A stretch of 64,000 nucleotides of DNA from Sclerotiophoma versabilis (Eukaryota; Ascomycota; Dothideomycetes; Pleosporales; Didymellaceae), in the NCBI GenBank assembly GCA_012274445.1, contig JAAROD010000029.1, positions 806,001-870,000 on the forward strand, given 5' to 3'. The notes beneath the pieces were generated by a model that saw only the letters and a program-made list of their open reading frames with translations, ran no database searches and was not told the origin of the DNA. Below are positions 1-10,833 of this stretch, in pieces (position 1 is the stretch's first letter; the number at the start of each line of letters is the position of its first letter). Both the position numbers and the translations under genes were made by a program.

Positions 1-494
1 TATCCTTCCTGTTGAGATTTAGACAGCGTTAAAGCTACTGGATCATCGATAGTAACCGCCGCGACGAGCTCGAGGTCTCCTTGCTAACCATAAGGCCATC
101 GCGCGTTCGAGAGAAAGTCTGATAGTGGCATGTACCTACGTGAGTAAGACGAGTGTGTTGAGAATAAATGACTTAGCGAGCGTATATGAAGACCAGCACG
201 GAGGGAAAAGTTTGTTGTGCCCCTTCCGTTACGTGAGATCGGGAGGAGCGGTAGAAAACACGCAATTGCCGTAAGCATCCTTGGCTGTTTCGATGGAACA
301 TGTATCATGACTGTGTTTGGAGATTGTTCGTCTCTGGTATGTAGCTACTGGCTCATTGCTCAACCTCTTGCGCACGTGGATCTATGTTCCAGGTCAACCC
401 AATATAACTCCACAGGTTATAGTCCTGGATAGCCACCTATGCTCTTGCTATATTTACTCAAAATGTGCATGTAATAACGCAGGGGGTATATTAT
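1..494. other. Left-edge non-coding stretch
   Basis: No reading frame here looks like a gene; the longest frames are about 70 codons and lack sensible composition. The first 35 bases, read on the minus strand, resemble a short stretch of the neighbouring coiled-coil gene near 1558-1592 (shared core of 12 bases), which may be chance or the end of a diverged copy lying outside the window. Confidence 0.5.
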
Positions 495-800
495 ATGAAG
501 AAGAAAACGAGCCTCAATCGAGTCATGAAAATGATGTGTGACGTGCATGTTGAGCGCGATGCCGCAGGTAATAAGGTAAAAGTACCGGGTAACGACGCGC
601 CACGCTATGCACTATTAGAGGCCGCCCTGGAAGTGGAAGTGTTGTTCGAAAGTGAGAGCAAGGTATTCGCGACATTGCGCAAAGTTGACGGGGATTACAA
701 AGTCGATGATAAGATCGTCGGCAAGGGTGTCGGTATCCAAGCCGGCAATCAAGGGGTTTTGCTGAAGGATCCGTGGACCGGTCCACACTATGCCGCAGGC
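495..800 (+). CDS. Isolated ORF of unknown function (candidate)
   Basis: I do not recognise this protein. From the ATG at 495 the frame reads a basic start and then about 90 residues of well-balanced, globular-looking sequence with charged and hydrophobic residues alternating, including the segments KVFATLRKVDGDYKVDD and KDPWTGPHYAAG. Codons in this part follow a purine-first pattern typical of real coding DNA. After about position 800 the frame stays open to 1136 but is there simply the antisense of the coiled-coil gene, so a natural end is not visible. A purine run (AGGGGG) lies just before the ATG. It could be a small orphan gene, a gene remnant, or transferred DNA. No intron or signal peptide is evident. 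Whether it is expressed is unknown. Confidence 0.35.
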
Positions 801-2578
801 CTACGCCGCAGCCTGTATAGGCGTTGTTGTCTCGCTCGATTCGGGTATTCCACAAACTCCACCTCCATATTGCGTCTTGAGCGGCCAGTCCACGTCCTCG
901 AACTGTGTACCATGTTGGCTCTCCCAGTCTTTCCTCCACGTCTCATACTTCAGATCCCACCTCTGCTGAAGCCTCTTCCGCCGCGTCTCTATCAATGCGT
1001 TGAGGCGCTCCGACTCTTGCACGTGCTGCCATTCCTCTGCTGCCTTCTCCTTCTCAAACTCCGCGTCCATCTCTGCAAGCTCTGCTTCCTGCTTCTGCAT
1101 TTTCAGCTTCATAGCGCGCTCCTGTCGGGACCGTAGAACGTTGATGGCACTCTCATGTTTCCGGGGCAAACTTTGCTGAATCAAGCGCTGGCGATCTAGT
1201 TTCTTGAAGTCGTCCTGAGTGACCGTATGCGCGAAACCAGGGTCTGGGTTCGAAGAAAGGCAATACGCCTCCATATGCTTTAGCGCAGTCGCCACATTCT
1301 GTGTCTCGAGGTCTTGGGCTTTACGCAAGTTGTCCTCCGCAGTGATCTGGGCGTCTTCGAGGTCCTCTAGTTCGAGAATATGCTGTGTAACGTGAGCAAA
1401 TTGAGTTACGTTACGTAGTGCAACCTCGCTTACATGCTCCCTCCGCTCGTCCTTGTTGTTGTCATGTTGAGCTGCAAGCCGCTTTAGCGAGCATTGTTGG
1501 TGAGTCTGAAGTGCTTTTCGCTGGTTGTTCTCAAATGCTGCTACCCGGTCGAACTGCTCCTTCTGTTGAGATTTAAAACTCTTTAACGCTTCATTTGCGA
1601 GGGGAGAGCCACCATTCGGTAGCTGCAGAGAGATACACCGAGGTGGGGTGTTTGGCACGGAATTGGATATTGCTAGTAGTGGGATATCCTGGGCTGGTCG
1701 TGGCAGATCAATTGATGACATGCCATTCTCACTGTAGCCAGAGTCTCGTAGTGAACTTAGCTCCGGTGATTCAGCGGCGCCTTCCAAAACACGATCCGTC
1801 TCTTCTTTAGTCAGAACAAGCTCGAGGGTGGCTCGCGGTAGTGGGATACTGCAACAGCTCGGCATTGCCCTGGCTTGCAGGGCCTCCTTGATGTGAGCTC
1901 GGATGGCGGGGGTAGATAGAGAATGGCCGCATTCGAGTTTGGGCCCTCGAGCCTTACCATGGTGTCGGTGGTGTGAAGGAGAAGTGCAGGAGCTGCATGT
2001 TCAGTCAGCAAGGTGCCTTCCTAGTAAAGCTACATACCCTACCTCGAGTCTCTTCTGAACATGGAAAGAAATGATGCGCGCTTCCTCCTCGTACTGGTCT
2101 TTTGCGACGAAGACGCACTGGATGACATGGAGGCTGCGGCTGAGAAGACCGATGCAGCTGAGCGGCGCTGCTTGAAGTTTGCTGGGAAATAGTCCATGGA
2201 GGAGTCAAGGGCAATAGAGGCTCTAGCGAGGGTTGGCGTAGTCTGCTGTGGCGACATGCGCTTGACATGAAACTGCTCTCTCGACGTCCTCGACGGATCC
2301 GTGGCGCCGGTGGAGTGCGTCTGGTGCGAGTGGATTGAAAGTGAGCTGCTGTGGGCGCTGCCTATCGTCGTGGCGGACGGAGCTCTTGCAATACCTTGCA
2401 CAGGGCACAAGAAGCGATAGGGATCCTCGATGCCGGATTCTCGTGCCAGCAGTGCTAGCTGCGCGTCGACGTCGTCTTCACTCTGGTTCACAGGCAGGCC
2501 AAGTGCGTCTCTCAGATAGGCAGCGTCGTCGAAGATGTGCATTGTGGCGAGGGCATCGTCCCTGCGTGGTTGAGGCAT
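801..2578 (-). CDS. Coiled-coil protein of unknown function
   Basis: Two exons on the minus strand: 2578-2043 and 1992-801, with a 50 bp intron (donor GTAGGG, branch TGCTGAC, acceptor ATGCAG). The join is phase 2 and gives 575 residues. I do not recognise a named family. The N-terminal third is serine/threonine-rich and carries a basic patch ending in SMFRRDS just before the intron. The second exon opens with a His-rich stretch and a helix-like segment (IRAHIKEALQARA). The C-terminal half is long, charged and alpha-helical (residues roughly 290-540: many Lys, Glu, Gln and Arg with heptad-like leucines), so a coiled coil is expected. A second in-frame ATG lies 13 codons into the protein and could be the true start. 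No membrane segment or signal peptide is seen. The nearest gene, Sed5, lies 2 kb away on the same strand. Confidence 0.75.
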
Positions 2579-4588
2579 TGCGCCGGAGCGCGCATGTAGT
2601 TATGATAGTGATGTCAGGATGGGCTCGAGCAACATGCGGATAGGCGTGAGTCGTTTAGGTTTGGAGAGGAGTTGCTTAGTTTCGGCGGCTCCAGCTGCAA
2701 GGCTCGGGTCACCGCGCATAAAAGAGAGAGAGATCGACAGCGCGGGCAGTCAAGAGGTGGGTGGGTGGCAGGCGCAAGTGCGATGGGGGCAAGCGGCGGT
2801 GTGAACGAATGCCGGCTGCTAGGCGCGCTTCGGCAGACGCACTCGTACATGTACATGTAGTGGACTACGCATTGGGACCATGTATGATTACGGGAGGATG
2901 CGCCAAACTGGTGCATTCCTCGCAGTTCGGCCCTGGCCGCCTTTCTGGCCTGGAAACGAAGCTTGGAAGCGCCAGCAGAATTGAAACACCAGCTTGTTCG
3001 CACCACTTCCACCAGCATCAGCTCTCGGCGCCCTCGACGCCGCAGTTGCAACATAGCTGCGTGTTCCCGCCGAGATTACGCCTCGCTTGGGAAAGACTTT
3101 TCTCCCTTCAACATCATCACGACGCACAAAAGCGATCGGCATCCGGACCTTCCTCACCTAACCATTACAGCTACTGCGCGCTCCTTCCTTCCCACCAATG
3201 TCCCACAGCACCCTGCACCTACCGTCCCCACCGAGCGTCTCCTCCTGAACATCCCGAATCACGGCGCTGCCAGCAGACGGAGCACGCATGCCGGTGTTCA
3301 TCTTGTGATGTATCTATCGGCCAACGACGGTTTCGATCTATTTGACGTTTCGCTAGTCGCCAATCGCTGCAAATGTTTAGGCCTCACCGCCTACTAGTGT
3401 ATCGGAGCTCGATGACGCTAGGCGGATGGATTCACGCTGGAGTCTGTCAATGTCCGTCAGGCGGCAACCCGCGATTCATCAAAGGAACGGACCTCCTGTT
3501 CACCCATACAATCGCACTTGACGGAGCCAATGGGCATGCAGAGAGAGTGAGAAATCGAGGTCACTTGTGGTTCGCGATTTGACGACACAGGGAAGGCTAG
3601 ACTGTGAAAGGGATCTCGTTGCTGGCTAGAGGAGGGATACGCCACGACATCGCCTGTTGGCCTTTAGTTTTGCTTTGTTGGTCCAACGCCAGACTCCACT
3701 TCAGCTGGACAGCAGAGTCTAGGTTGTGGTATCTGACGACTGCCGTTCGTCTTTGCAAACATCTGGATCGAGCATGACTGCTCCGATGAACTGTTTGTGT
3801 TCATCGAATTCGCGGTGCAAGGGAGCAGAGCGTGGCACAGCACCGGCTTCGACATGGTACAGGAACCGCTGTTTGTGTGACATTCTCCCCATTCAGATGG
3901 TACTTCGCCGACCTGTGCTTTAAGACAGCAACACCTCACGCCCAGGCATGCTCACTGATGTTGATTTACAACCTGGAATGATGATAAGCGTGCGCATGGA
4001 GAGGCATTTGTTCTGTCGTTGCTGAGTGCTGAATTTCAAAAATGTACAAGAAGACGTAGTGTGTTTGCACTCAGTGCCGCTCACAGACGATGCTATTTTC
4101 GAGGCCTCTTGTACCACATCCCACCTACATCGTATCGCGTCGGTACCGTCCTAGTGACCCGGGTGTTGTACATCATGCAGCCAAGGCCCGAAGCCCTCAT
4201 GCAGGGCGTGCGTCGCTCAACCACCAGAGAGAGGTCTGTGTGTCTGGACAGCGTCCGTGATACGAAAGCTTGTTTGCAGCTACTCCACCTCAGAAGGTAG
4301 ATTTGCGAGATCTGCAACAAGATTGAAATGAATATCTATTACAAAGACTAGGCAGTAAACTCGGGATATGTCGTTCCGGTCTTTACAAAAAGGTTGTGCA
4401 GGCCCTGGCGGGGCGAAGAGATGTAGAAATACAATGGAATGTGGGTGTGCAAGATACAGTGCTGTATACAACGGGCGCGAGTTACCGCAGCAGATAAAGG
4501 CCAGCCCAGGCTGTGCCTGTGTTAACGGTCCTGTCTTCCTGAACGCCGAGGATTATGCAAAGAAAAAATCAAACAACATGGAGAGCGT
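2579..4588. other. Intergenic region, no gene seen
   Basis: About 2 kb between the coiled-coil gene and Sed5. It should hold the promoter of the coiled-coil gene and the 3' end of Sed5. The plus strand is pyrimidine-rich around 3080-3250, as in many fungal leaders, and there is an AG repeat near 2723. Frames of up to 194 codons occur but have biased, low-complexity composition and no splice-supported structure. Confidence 0.5.
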
Positions 4589-5665
4589 CTATCCCGAGAT
4601 GAGTACCCACAGAAGGAAAACTGGCATGTGTTAGTGGAGAAAGCAGGCAAAAGGAATCAACCAAGACTCACATATCATGAGAACACCAAACATTTTCGCA
4701 ACCAGCCACCGGTTGCCTTGAACACGACTCCAGTACTTCATCAGCTCACGCTGTGCGCCCTCAACGTTGTCGACTACATCCTCAGTGTTGGCGTCGATAC
4801 GCTGGATCTGCTCGCCCTGCTCGGACACCATCTGTGCCAATTGGCTGAAGATGCCACCAAGTTCTTGGATGGTGGATTCAATCGACTCTATTGCGCGGCC
4901 TCGCTCTTGAATGTATGCGTTCTGGGGTTGCGCCTCCTCCATGAGCAGTAGCTGTGCGTCTGACTGGGGTCCTCCGCGTGTGAGAGCTGATGAGCCTGAT
5001 GGCTCTAGCGAGAGCAGGTCCTGTTGCGCGGCATTCGTGTTCTTGAAGCCGCCTGGGGAGCGGCCTCGTTGTGGTGTCTGGTACAGCGGGGAGTCGGTCC
5101 GGGCGGGGTCAAGAGAGGATGATGATTGCGCAGTCGAGAGGAACTGCTCGGTACGCGAGCGCGAGGCCTGCATGTTCTTCGTTCGCACCTCCAGTACATC
5201 CTTGAAGTTTGTGCCCACGTTCTGCAGCTTGTCCTTCAGCAGCAGAACCACGTTGCTGTTGTGCTCGCCCTCCTGTTCCACGCCGGGCTTGGCCCTGGGG
5301 TGCAGTTTCGCGTTCAGTTGCTGCAGGTTCTGGACCTGCCCGGACAGCGCTGTCATGTCTTGCTTGATCACAAAGGTGAGCTCGTCGAACTCGACTGGCC
5401 GGTCGTCAAACAGCGTCTTGCGCCTCGCGAGCTGTGACAGGCGCTCCAGCTTCTGCATTGTGCTTGCGACTCCTCGCGCGACTTCAGCGGCACTGCGCGC
5501 AAACTCGGAGCGCTGTCGTTGCGGCGACGAGTTTGCCTGGGCCTTCTCTTGGGCTGTGAGGAGCGACTGGCGCTGCGCCCCAGTCTTGGACTGGGCCTGC
5601 CGTCGCTGGGCCTGGGCGAGGATCGAGCGGAACTCATCGGTGCGGTCCTGGATGGAGACGGCCAT
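4589..5665 (-). CDS. sed5: Syntaxin-5-type Qa-SNARE Sed5
   Basis: Golgi t-SNARE that drives fusion of ER-derived and intra-Golgi vesicles. Exon 1 is 5665-4672 and exon 2 is only 32 nt (4620-4589), joined across a 50 bp intron (GTGAGT, branch CACTAAC, CCAG). The protein is 341 residues, the usual size. The N-terminus holds the conserved Sly1-binding peptide (IQDRTDEF, residues 5-12). The middle shows the Habc-type helical region (about 55-170) followed by a Ser/Pro-rich linker. The SNARE motif is at about 255-310 with the zero-layer glutamine at Gln283 in SEQGEQIQRID, followed by KYWSR and the membrane anchor (about 320-340). The last exon supplies FFLLWVLISG, completing the transmembrane helix; without the splice the protein would end in a polar, wrong tail. 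The gene is divergent from the large disordered-protein gene at 6665. Confidence 0.96.
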
Positions 5666-6664
5666 GGCGGCGGCGGTGTTGTGCGCAGACGTGAATCGGC
5701 GTCGTCGAGGATCGGTAGAGTGTGACGGCGTGGAAAGGGTGCCGGTTCCGGATGGGCAGAGGGGCAGTGGTGTGCTGCACGCTGGGGGCCCTGGGGAGGT
5801 GCGGGCGGTGTTGGGCGCGTTTGGAGAGGTGGAGTGACGTGTCGTGTCGGGGCTGCGGCGTTTGGTGGAGAACTGCTCGCCTCCGGGCGGAGGAGGTTGA
5901 GGCTATCCTCTCCAACGCTGTGTCCACCGTGGCCCGTGGCCCGTGGCCCGGACCCATGAAGTGGCGCAGGTGGCGTCAGGGCGCAGCTGTCACCGCACGA
6001 ACATCGCAAAGCTCTACCACAAGTCACGGTAAAAGCGCACAAGAGACGCAGTCTATGTCCATGTCTAAGCTATGCAGTGCAGTGCAGTGCAGTGCAGTGC
6101 AGCCAATTTGGAGTCTGCAGCGATACGGGTCCCACCGCAGTGTCCGCCGAGCACCCCCAGGGCCTGTCAGGAAATGACGACGCAGATGCACGATGTGGCG
6201 GTCAGTGGGTAGTGTGGCTGCGGCCCAGCCGCGCCAGCGGAGAGGGATGGACGGCGTGGAGAGGGAAACGACAGGTGCAATGCAGTCTGTGGCAGCCGAG
6301 GCTTGGGGCGTGAATCGGGCTCTCCCTGGCCCTCTGTCGCCTCTGTCTTGACACACACATTCCGAGCCTGTCCTCGCCAATTCCTGCTTGAGCCCGAGCT
6401 GCAGCTGGCGTGCTGACGTATCGTGTCCGGCGCTATCAGCCCTGCATAGACCTTGAAGCCTGACTTGAGCTCGTCCGCTGCTCGCACTCCCACTCCTCCC
6501 ACAGCCACCCTCTCCAGCCCTCTCGTGCCGGAAGCGGGCGCCACAAGCTCCCCGGGTGCCGTGACTCAGACGGCATATGGCCACTCGCATGCGCTGCACC
6601 ATCCAGCAGTAACCGGGCACCCGCCCCCAGAGCGAGCCAGGAGACTCCCGGCCTCAGGCCCAAC
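5666..6664. promoter_or_regulatory. Divergent promoter region, Sed5 / large disordered protein
   Basis: One kilobase separates the Sed5 start (minus) and the start of the next gene (plus). It is expected to hold both promoters. It contains a GCAGT pentanucleotide repeat (6074-6102) and three copies of CCGTGGC (5928-5948). The frames here are antisense or low-complexity and none is convincing. Confidence 0.45.
6074..6102. repeat. GCAGT microsatellite, about 5.8 copies
   Basis: Perfect pentanucleotide tandem repeat lying between two divergent gene starts. Seen directly in the sequence. Confidence 0.95.
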
Positions 6665-9600
6665 ATGTCAGGCCCGTTCCGCTTCAACCAGCCGTCGGCC
6701 CAGTCGCCGCTGTAGGTCGCCTCTCGGCAGCATCGTGCTCCGCCAGCTGACAAGGACACAGGGAGCGCGTCGCATCGCCCTTCTCTGCCGGACAGCCGGT
6801 GTCGTACAAGACGAACGTCAATCGCGCCAAGACGAAGAAGTGGGTGGAGGCGAAGAAGAACGCATACGATGGCGATGACTGGGGTGACTACGACGAGTAC
6901 GACGAGTACGGCGTGGACACGACTCCTCCCCCGGAGCCAGCACCAGCGCCGCTCGCGAACCCGCGCTACTACGGCCAGCGACCGCCGTACGACACGCCGT
7001 CGCGAAGCTTCACAGACCCCTCGCAGCAAGCCCCGCTCCCCAAGCCACGCAAGAACTCGTTCGACGCGGGCGAAGAGCAGCGCTCCTTCTCTGCCTCGGT
7101 GCCCCGTCCACAGCACCAGGACTATGCTCAGCAGCCACAGCACCAGGACTATGCCCAGCAGCCACAGCACGCGCAGCCCCCGCCGCTCCACACAACCGAC
7201 ATGGGGCCTCACGTCCCTGAGAGCTCGCCCCAGAACCGAGACTTCAGCCCGTCTGCTGTGCCTCAGCCGCTGCAGCCACGCCTCTCGACCGGTCCTGTCG
7301 ACGTGCACTCCTCTCCAGCAACCCCCCAGTTCCCCCCGCGCAAGAGCAGCATAGGACAGGGCGGCGCACCGCCAGGCCCGATCGACTTCATCCCCATCAC
7401 TACCTCGCCGCGAGAGCGCCCCGGCAGCCAGGACAAGCCCCTGCCTTTCATCAGACCTGCCGACATCTACAAGAGGGTCGAGGAGGAGCGTAGGCGGGAG
7501 TCGCTCGAGTCGCAGCCGCGGCCAAGCTTGGACTCGCTCTCGTCTCGCCCCAAAGAGGAACCGACGTCGCCAGTTGCAGACAGGAGGATCTTGCAGCCCC
7601 TGGAGACGGTTCCTGAGCGGAAGAGTGAATACATGCCGGACCTGAACGTCGGCCAGCAACAACAGGACAATGAGGGCGACCCACAACGACCGCAACATGA
7701 TCGTGTGCCATCTGCGCTCAAAGGTATCCCCACTTTCGACAACCATTTCTGGTCCAGCGGCCCGGACCTGCAGGCACCTACCAGCCACGCGTCTGTCGTG
7801 TCACCTTCCCAGGATCAGGGTTTCCGTTCAGTGGTCGACCAAGCCTTCACCCGCAGCGACGACCAGCGCTCTGTGCCGCCCACACCTATATCGAAGGACT
7901 CCGACTCCGATCTGAACAGAAGCAACACTGGCAGTACATCCGGAATCAGTCCTATCATGAGCCGTGTGCCCAGTTCTGCAACCGCAGCCTTGAAGAACCG
8001 CGGTCTTGGCGATGGTAGCACACCTGTGATCGCCGAAGAGCCACACGAGGCAGGGGCTCCAGTCTCCAGGCCAACCTCCGGCAATCTTGCTCAGGCTCCG
8101 CACTCTTTTCAAGGACATTCGCGCAACGTGTCCAGCACTTCCCTCCCGCATAGCGGTTTGGCGACGCCCGCTCGAGGTGACAGCCCTGCACGCTCGCCCG
8201 CCTTTGGCCCACAGAAGACTCTTCCCGAACCAGAGACTGCGCAGATTGCGACGGACAGCTCTGGCTCGCCAGATGCTATGGAAGGTGGTCTCAGCGGCCC
8301 CGACTCTGCTTACGCTACACGTGAAGCAGACATCGCAAACGCCATGTTGGGCAGTCCAGTGCGAGCAGCTCCTGAGCTCGGTGTCGCAGAGAGGCAATCG
8401 CAAGATGCATTCCTCGAGTCGCACAATGCGCAGTCATCCATCAGCGACGCACTATCAAGAGATCGCTCCGAGTCACCTAGCAAAGGTCGTGTACAAGCAC
8501 TAGCTGGCAAGTTTGGCGAGGTCTCAAACTCGAGGCGCGGTTCGACCCAGTCCAACGCGTCGAGAAACAGTATGCAGTCGTGGGAGCGAAGTCGTGACAA
8601 CTCACGTACGCCCTCACCTTCAAAAGGCAGCCCTGGGAAGCCCGGCAGTCCTAAGAAAGAGTTCAGACCACACCTGCCCGGTGGATGGGAGTCATACGCT
8701 ATCACGACACCAGCACCTCTGGATCGAACTGAATCAGAAAAGGGACTGAGCGTGGACAAGGATCAAGGCTCGTCAGCACCTACTCAGGCCAACGTTGCCG
8801 AATCAGAGCGAGGCCGCGGCGTAGAGAAGGATGCCAATTCGTCAACCCTTGCAGAGGCCGATTTCGCACCGACAACAGAGAAACATAGAGCTACGGAGGT
8901 CGAACAGCCTGCTTTTGATGATCCAATCTTGGCGCTCAAGGGTGCTGGAGCCGCTATGAACGAGTCGCTGCGCACAACGGCTGGGTTAGACCACTCGGCT
9001 GAGGCTGGTCAAGAGCAGGGCCGCCAATCTTACGGCGACGTGTACCTGTCACGTCCATTGCATATGGACCGTTCAGAATCTGCGGTATCGAGCATTCCTC
9101 CGACACCGCCAGCGAAAGATACGCCCGAATCAGAATTCCCACCGACGCCACCTCTAAAGCAGCACTCCCTAGAACCTCCCTCCCGACCTGAGCGACCGAT
9201 GATGGCTTCGCAGCTTAGTACTGATCCTTCAGCTGATGACCAGGAGAGCGATCGTCTCCGAAAAGAGATTGTTGCAAGCCTAAGCCCGCTACGGATGTCT
9301 ACTGTGCCGTCATCTGAACCGGATCACAACTCGCTTCGCCCTGATAGCAAGGGTGCCGATCGTGCCAGCTCGATTCTTGATAGCTACTACGCCGAGCTGG
9401 ACAAGGATTCGCCAAGAACTTCCAACGATCTGAATAGGGACATTCCAGAGCTGGCACCACTGAAATCAGCATCTTCAGCACACTCCACGACATCTCAAAA
9501 GCCTGCAGCACTCAACCGTTTCAGTTGGGAGGCCAATACCCCCCAACTCATGACAACTGAGAAGCAGCCCGACGCTGCGGTTCTTCCAGAGCCCACAAAG

Positions 9601-10647
9601 ACTGAGCAAACAGAGAAGATTTCATCCCCAACAATCGAGCGGGCTGTGGTAGAGAAACAGCAACAGTGGAATGAAGGCATTCCCGATGATCCTTACTTCG
9701 GGCCTGGCCATACCTTCACAGTGACGAAACCGGAGCCTATGACGGATGCAGAGCTTGAAGCACAGGCTTCTACTCCTCCATTAGACACTGGCGTGTCGCT
9801 GGCCCGCCCTCCTACTCGCGAACAAACCAGATCGCCTGGGCTCCACATTGTCAATTCCGCCCAGGATCCCGAAGCTGTTGATCTTCCTCCACGCTGGAGC
9901 GCAGAACACTCTCCTCAACCACCAAAGGAGGTCAAAAAGGAGGTTGAAGAGGGATCTTCCCCACCACAGCAGCTCCAGGAACAGCAAGAGACGAATCCGG
10001 CAGTTTCGGCTCACACAGCATTGACTGGCTCTATCGAGGCACCTGAGTCGTCTGCGGTTCACGAACCTGGTACCAAGTCGTCGCCCACATCCCCTAGGTC
10101 ACCGACAACAGACAAGCCTTTGGGAGCCCGCGAGATTGCGACAATCGGCTCTACTGCAGAGCGTATTGCTACTTACAACAAGACCCGCGAGCAGTGGGCT
10201 AATACTGATCACGGACTTAGCCACTGGATAACTGCCACTTTCGAGGCAGACCCAGGTCTTGCAACGCAAAGTACGCAACCAGTTCCTCAGCCGAGGCCGC
10301 AATCAGGGACCTTCCGTCACAAACATACGGGATCTCTTGCTATGCTCGGAAAGTTTACAGGGTCGAGCAACAACCAGCCTTCAAGTGGCGCTTACTACGA
10401 GCAGTACAATTCGGCAGGTGCGCAGGTTCCTGTCTCATCGAGCTCTCCAAATGCAGGACCGTCTAAGACTTCCTCGGGCTTCCTAAGCCGGACTGGAAGC
10501 CATTCGATCCAAACCCAGCAGATGCAAGCTAAGGGCAAAGACTTGCTACACACTGCCGGTGTCCTGAGTGGAAAGGGCATGACTAGCGCCAAAGGCTTGT
10601 TTGCCAAGGGCAAGAGCCGTTTCAACCGCGACAAGGTAGAGAAATAA
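6665..10647 (+). CDS. Large intrinsically disordered conserved fungal protein
   Basis: Two exons, 6665-6711 and 6762-10647, with a 50 bp intron (GTAGGT, branch GCTGAC, ACAG), giving 1310 residues. The splice restores a well-formed N-terminus (MSGPFRFNQPSAQSP then ERVASPFSAGQPVSYKTN) followed by a Lys-rich KTKKWVEAKK block and an acidic Asp/Tyr block (DDWGDYDEYDEYG). I believe this N-terminus, and the later FIRPADIYKRVEEERRRES element (about residue 245), recur in uncharacterised Pezizomycotina proteins, but I know no assigned function. The rest is Ser/Pro/Gln-rich, with proline-rich segments of the type bound by SH3 domains (PPTPPAKDTP, FPPTPPL) and a direct repeat HQDYAQQPQ (about residues 133-150). 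The C-terminus is basic and glycine/lysine-rich (SAKGLFAKGKSRF). An actin-patch or cortical scaffold role would be a guess. Confidence 0.85.
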
Positions 10648-10833
10648 TTTTCCTTCTTGTCCACCTTCTCTTAGGCGACTGTATGATCTTGCGAAGATGA
10701 AACTTTTCTTTTGCGACTCAGCAAAAGGATTGCGGCATGTGGCTGGACGAATTTGGATAGAGAGTCTTCGATTTTGAACATTGCGATCTTATTGGGCGTT
10801 TTCAATATCATGATCTGGCTCGAAGCGCACGAC

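Noticed and set aside
801..1136. Plus-strand continuation of the 495 ORF
   Set aside because: It is the antisense of the coiled-coil gene's C-terminus; the Leu/Cys-rich reading follows from that.
4911..5837. 308-codon plus-strand frame
   Set aside because: Antisense to Sed5, which has complete family motifs and splice structure.
6436..7788. 450-codon minus-strand frame
   Set aside because: Antisense to the large disordered protein; Arg/Leu/Val composition typical of a shadow frame.
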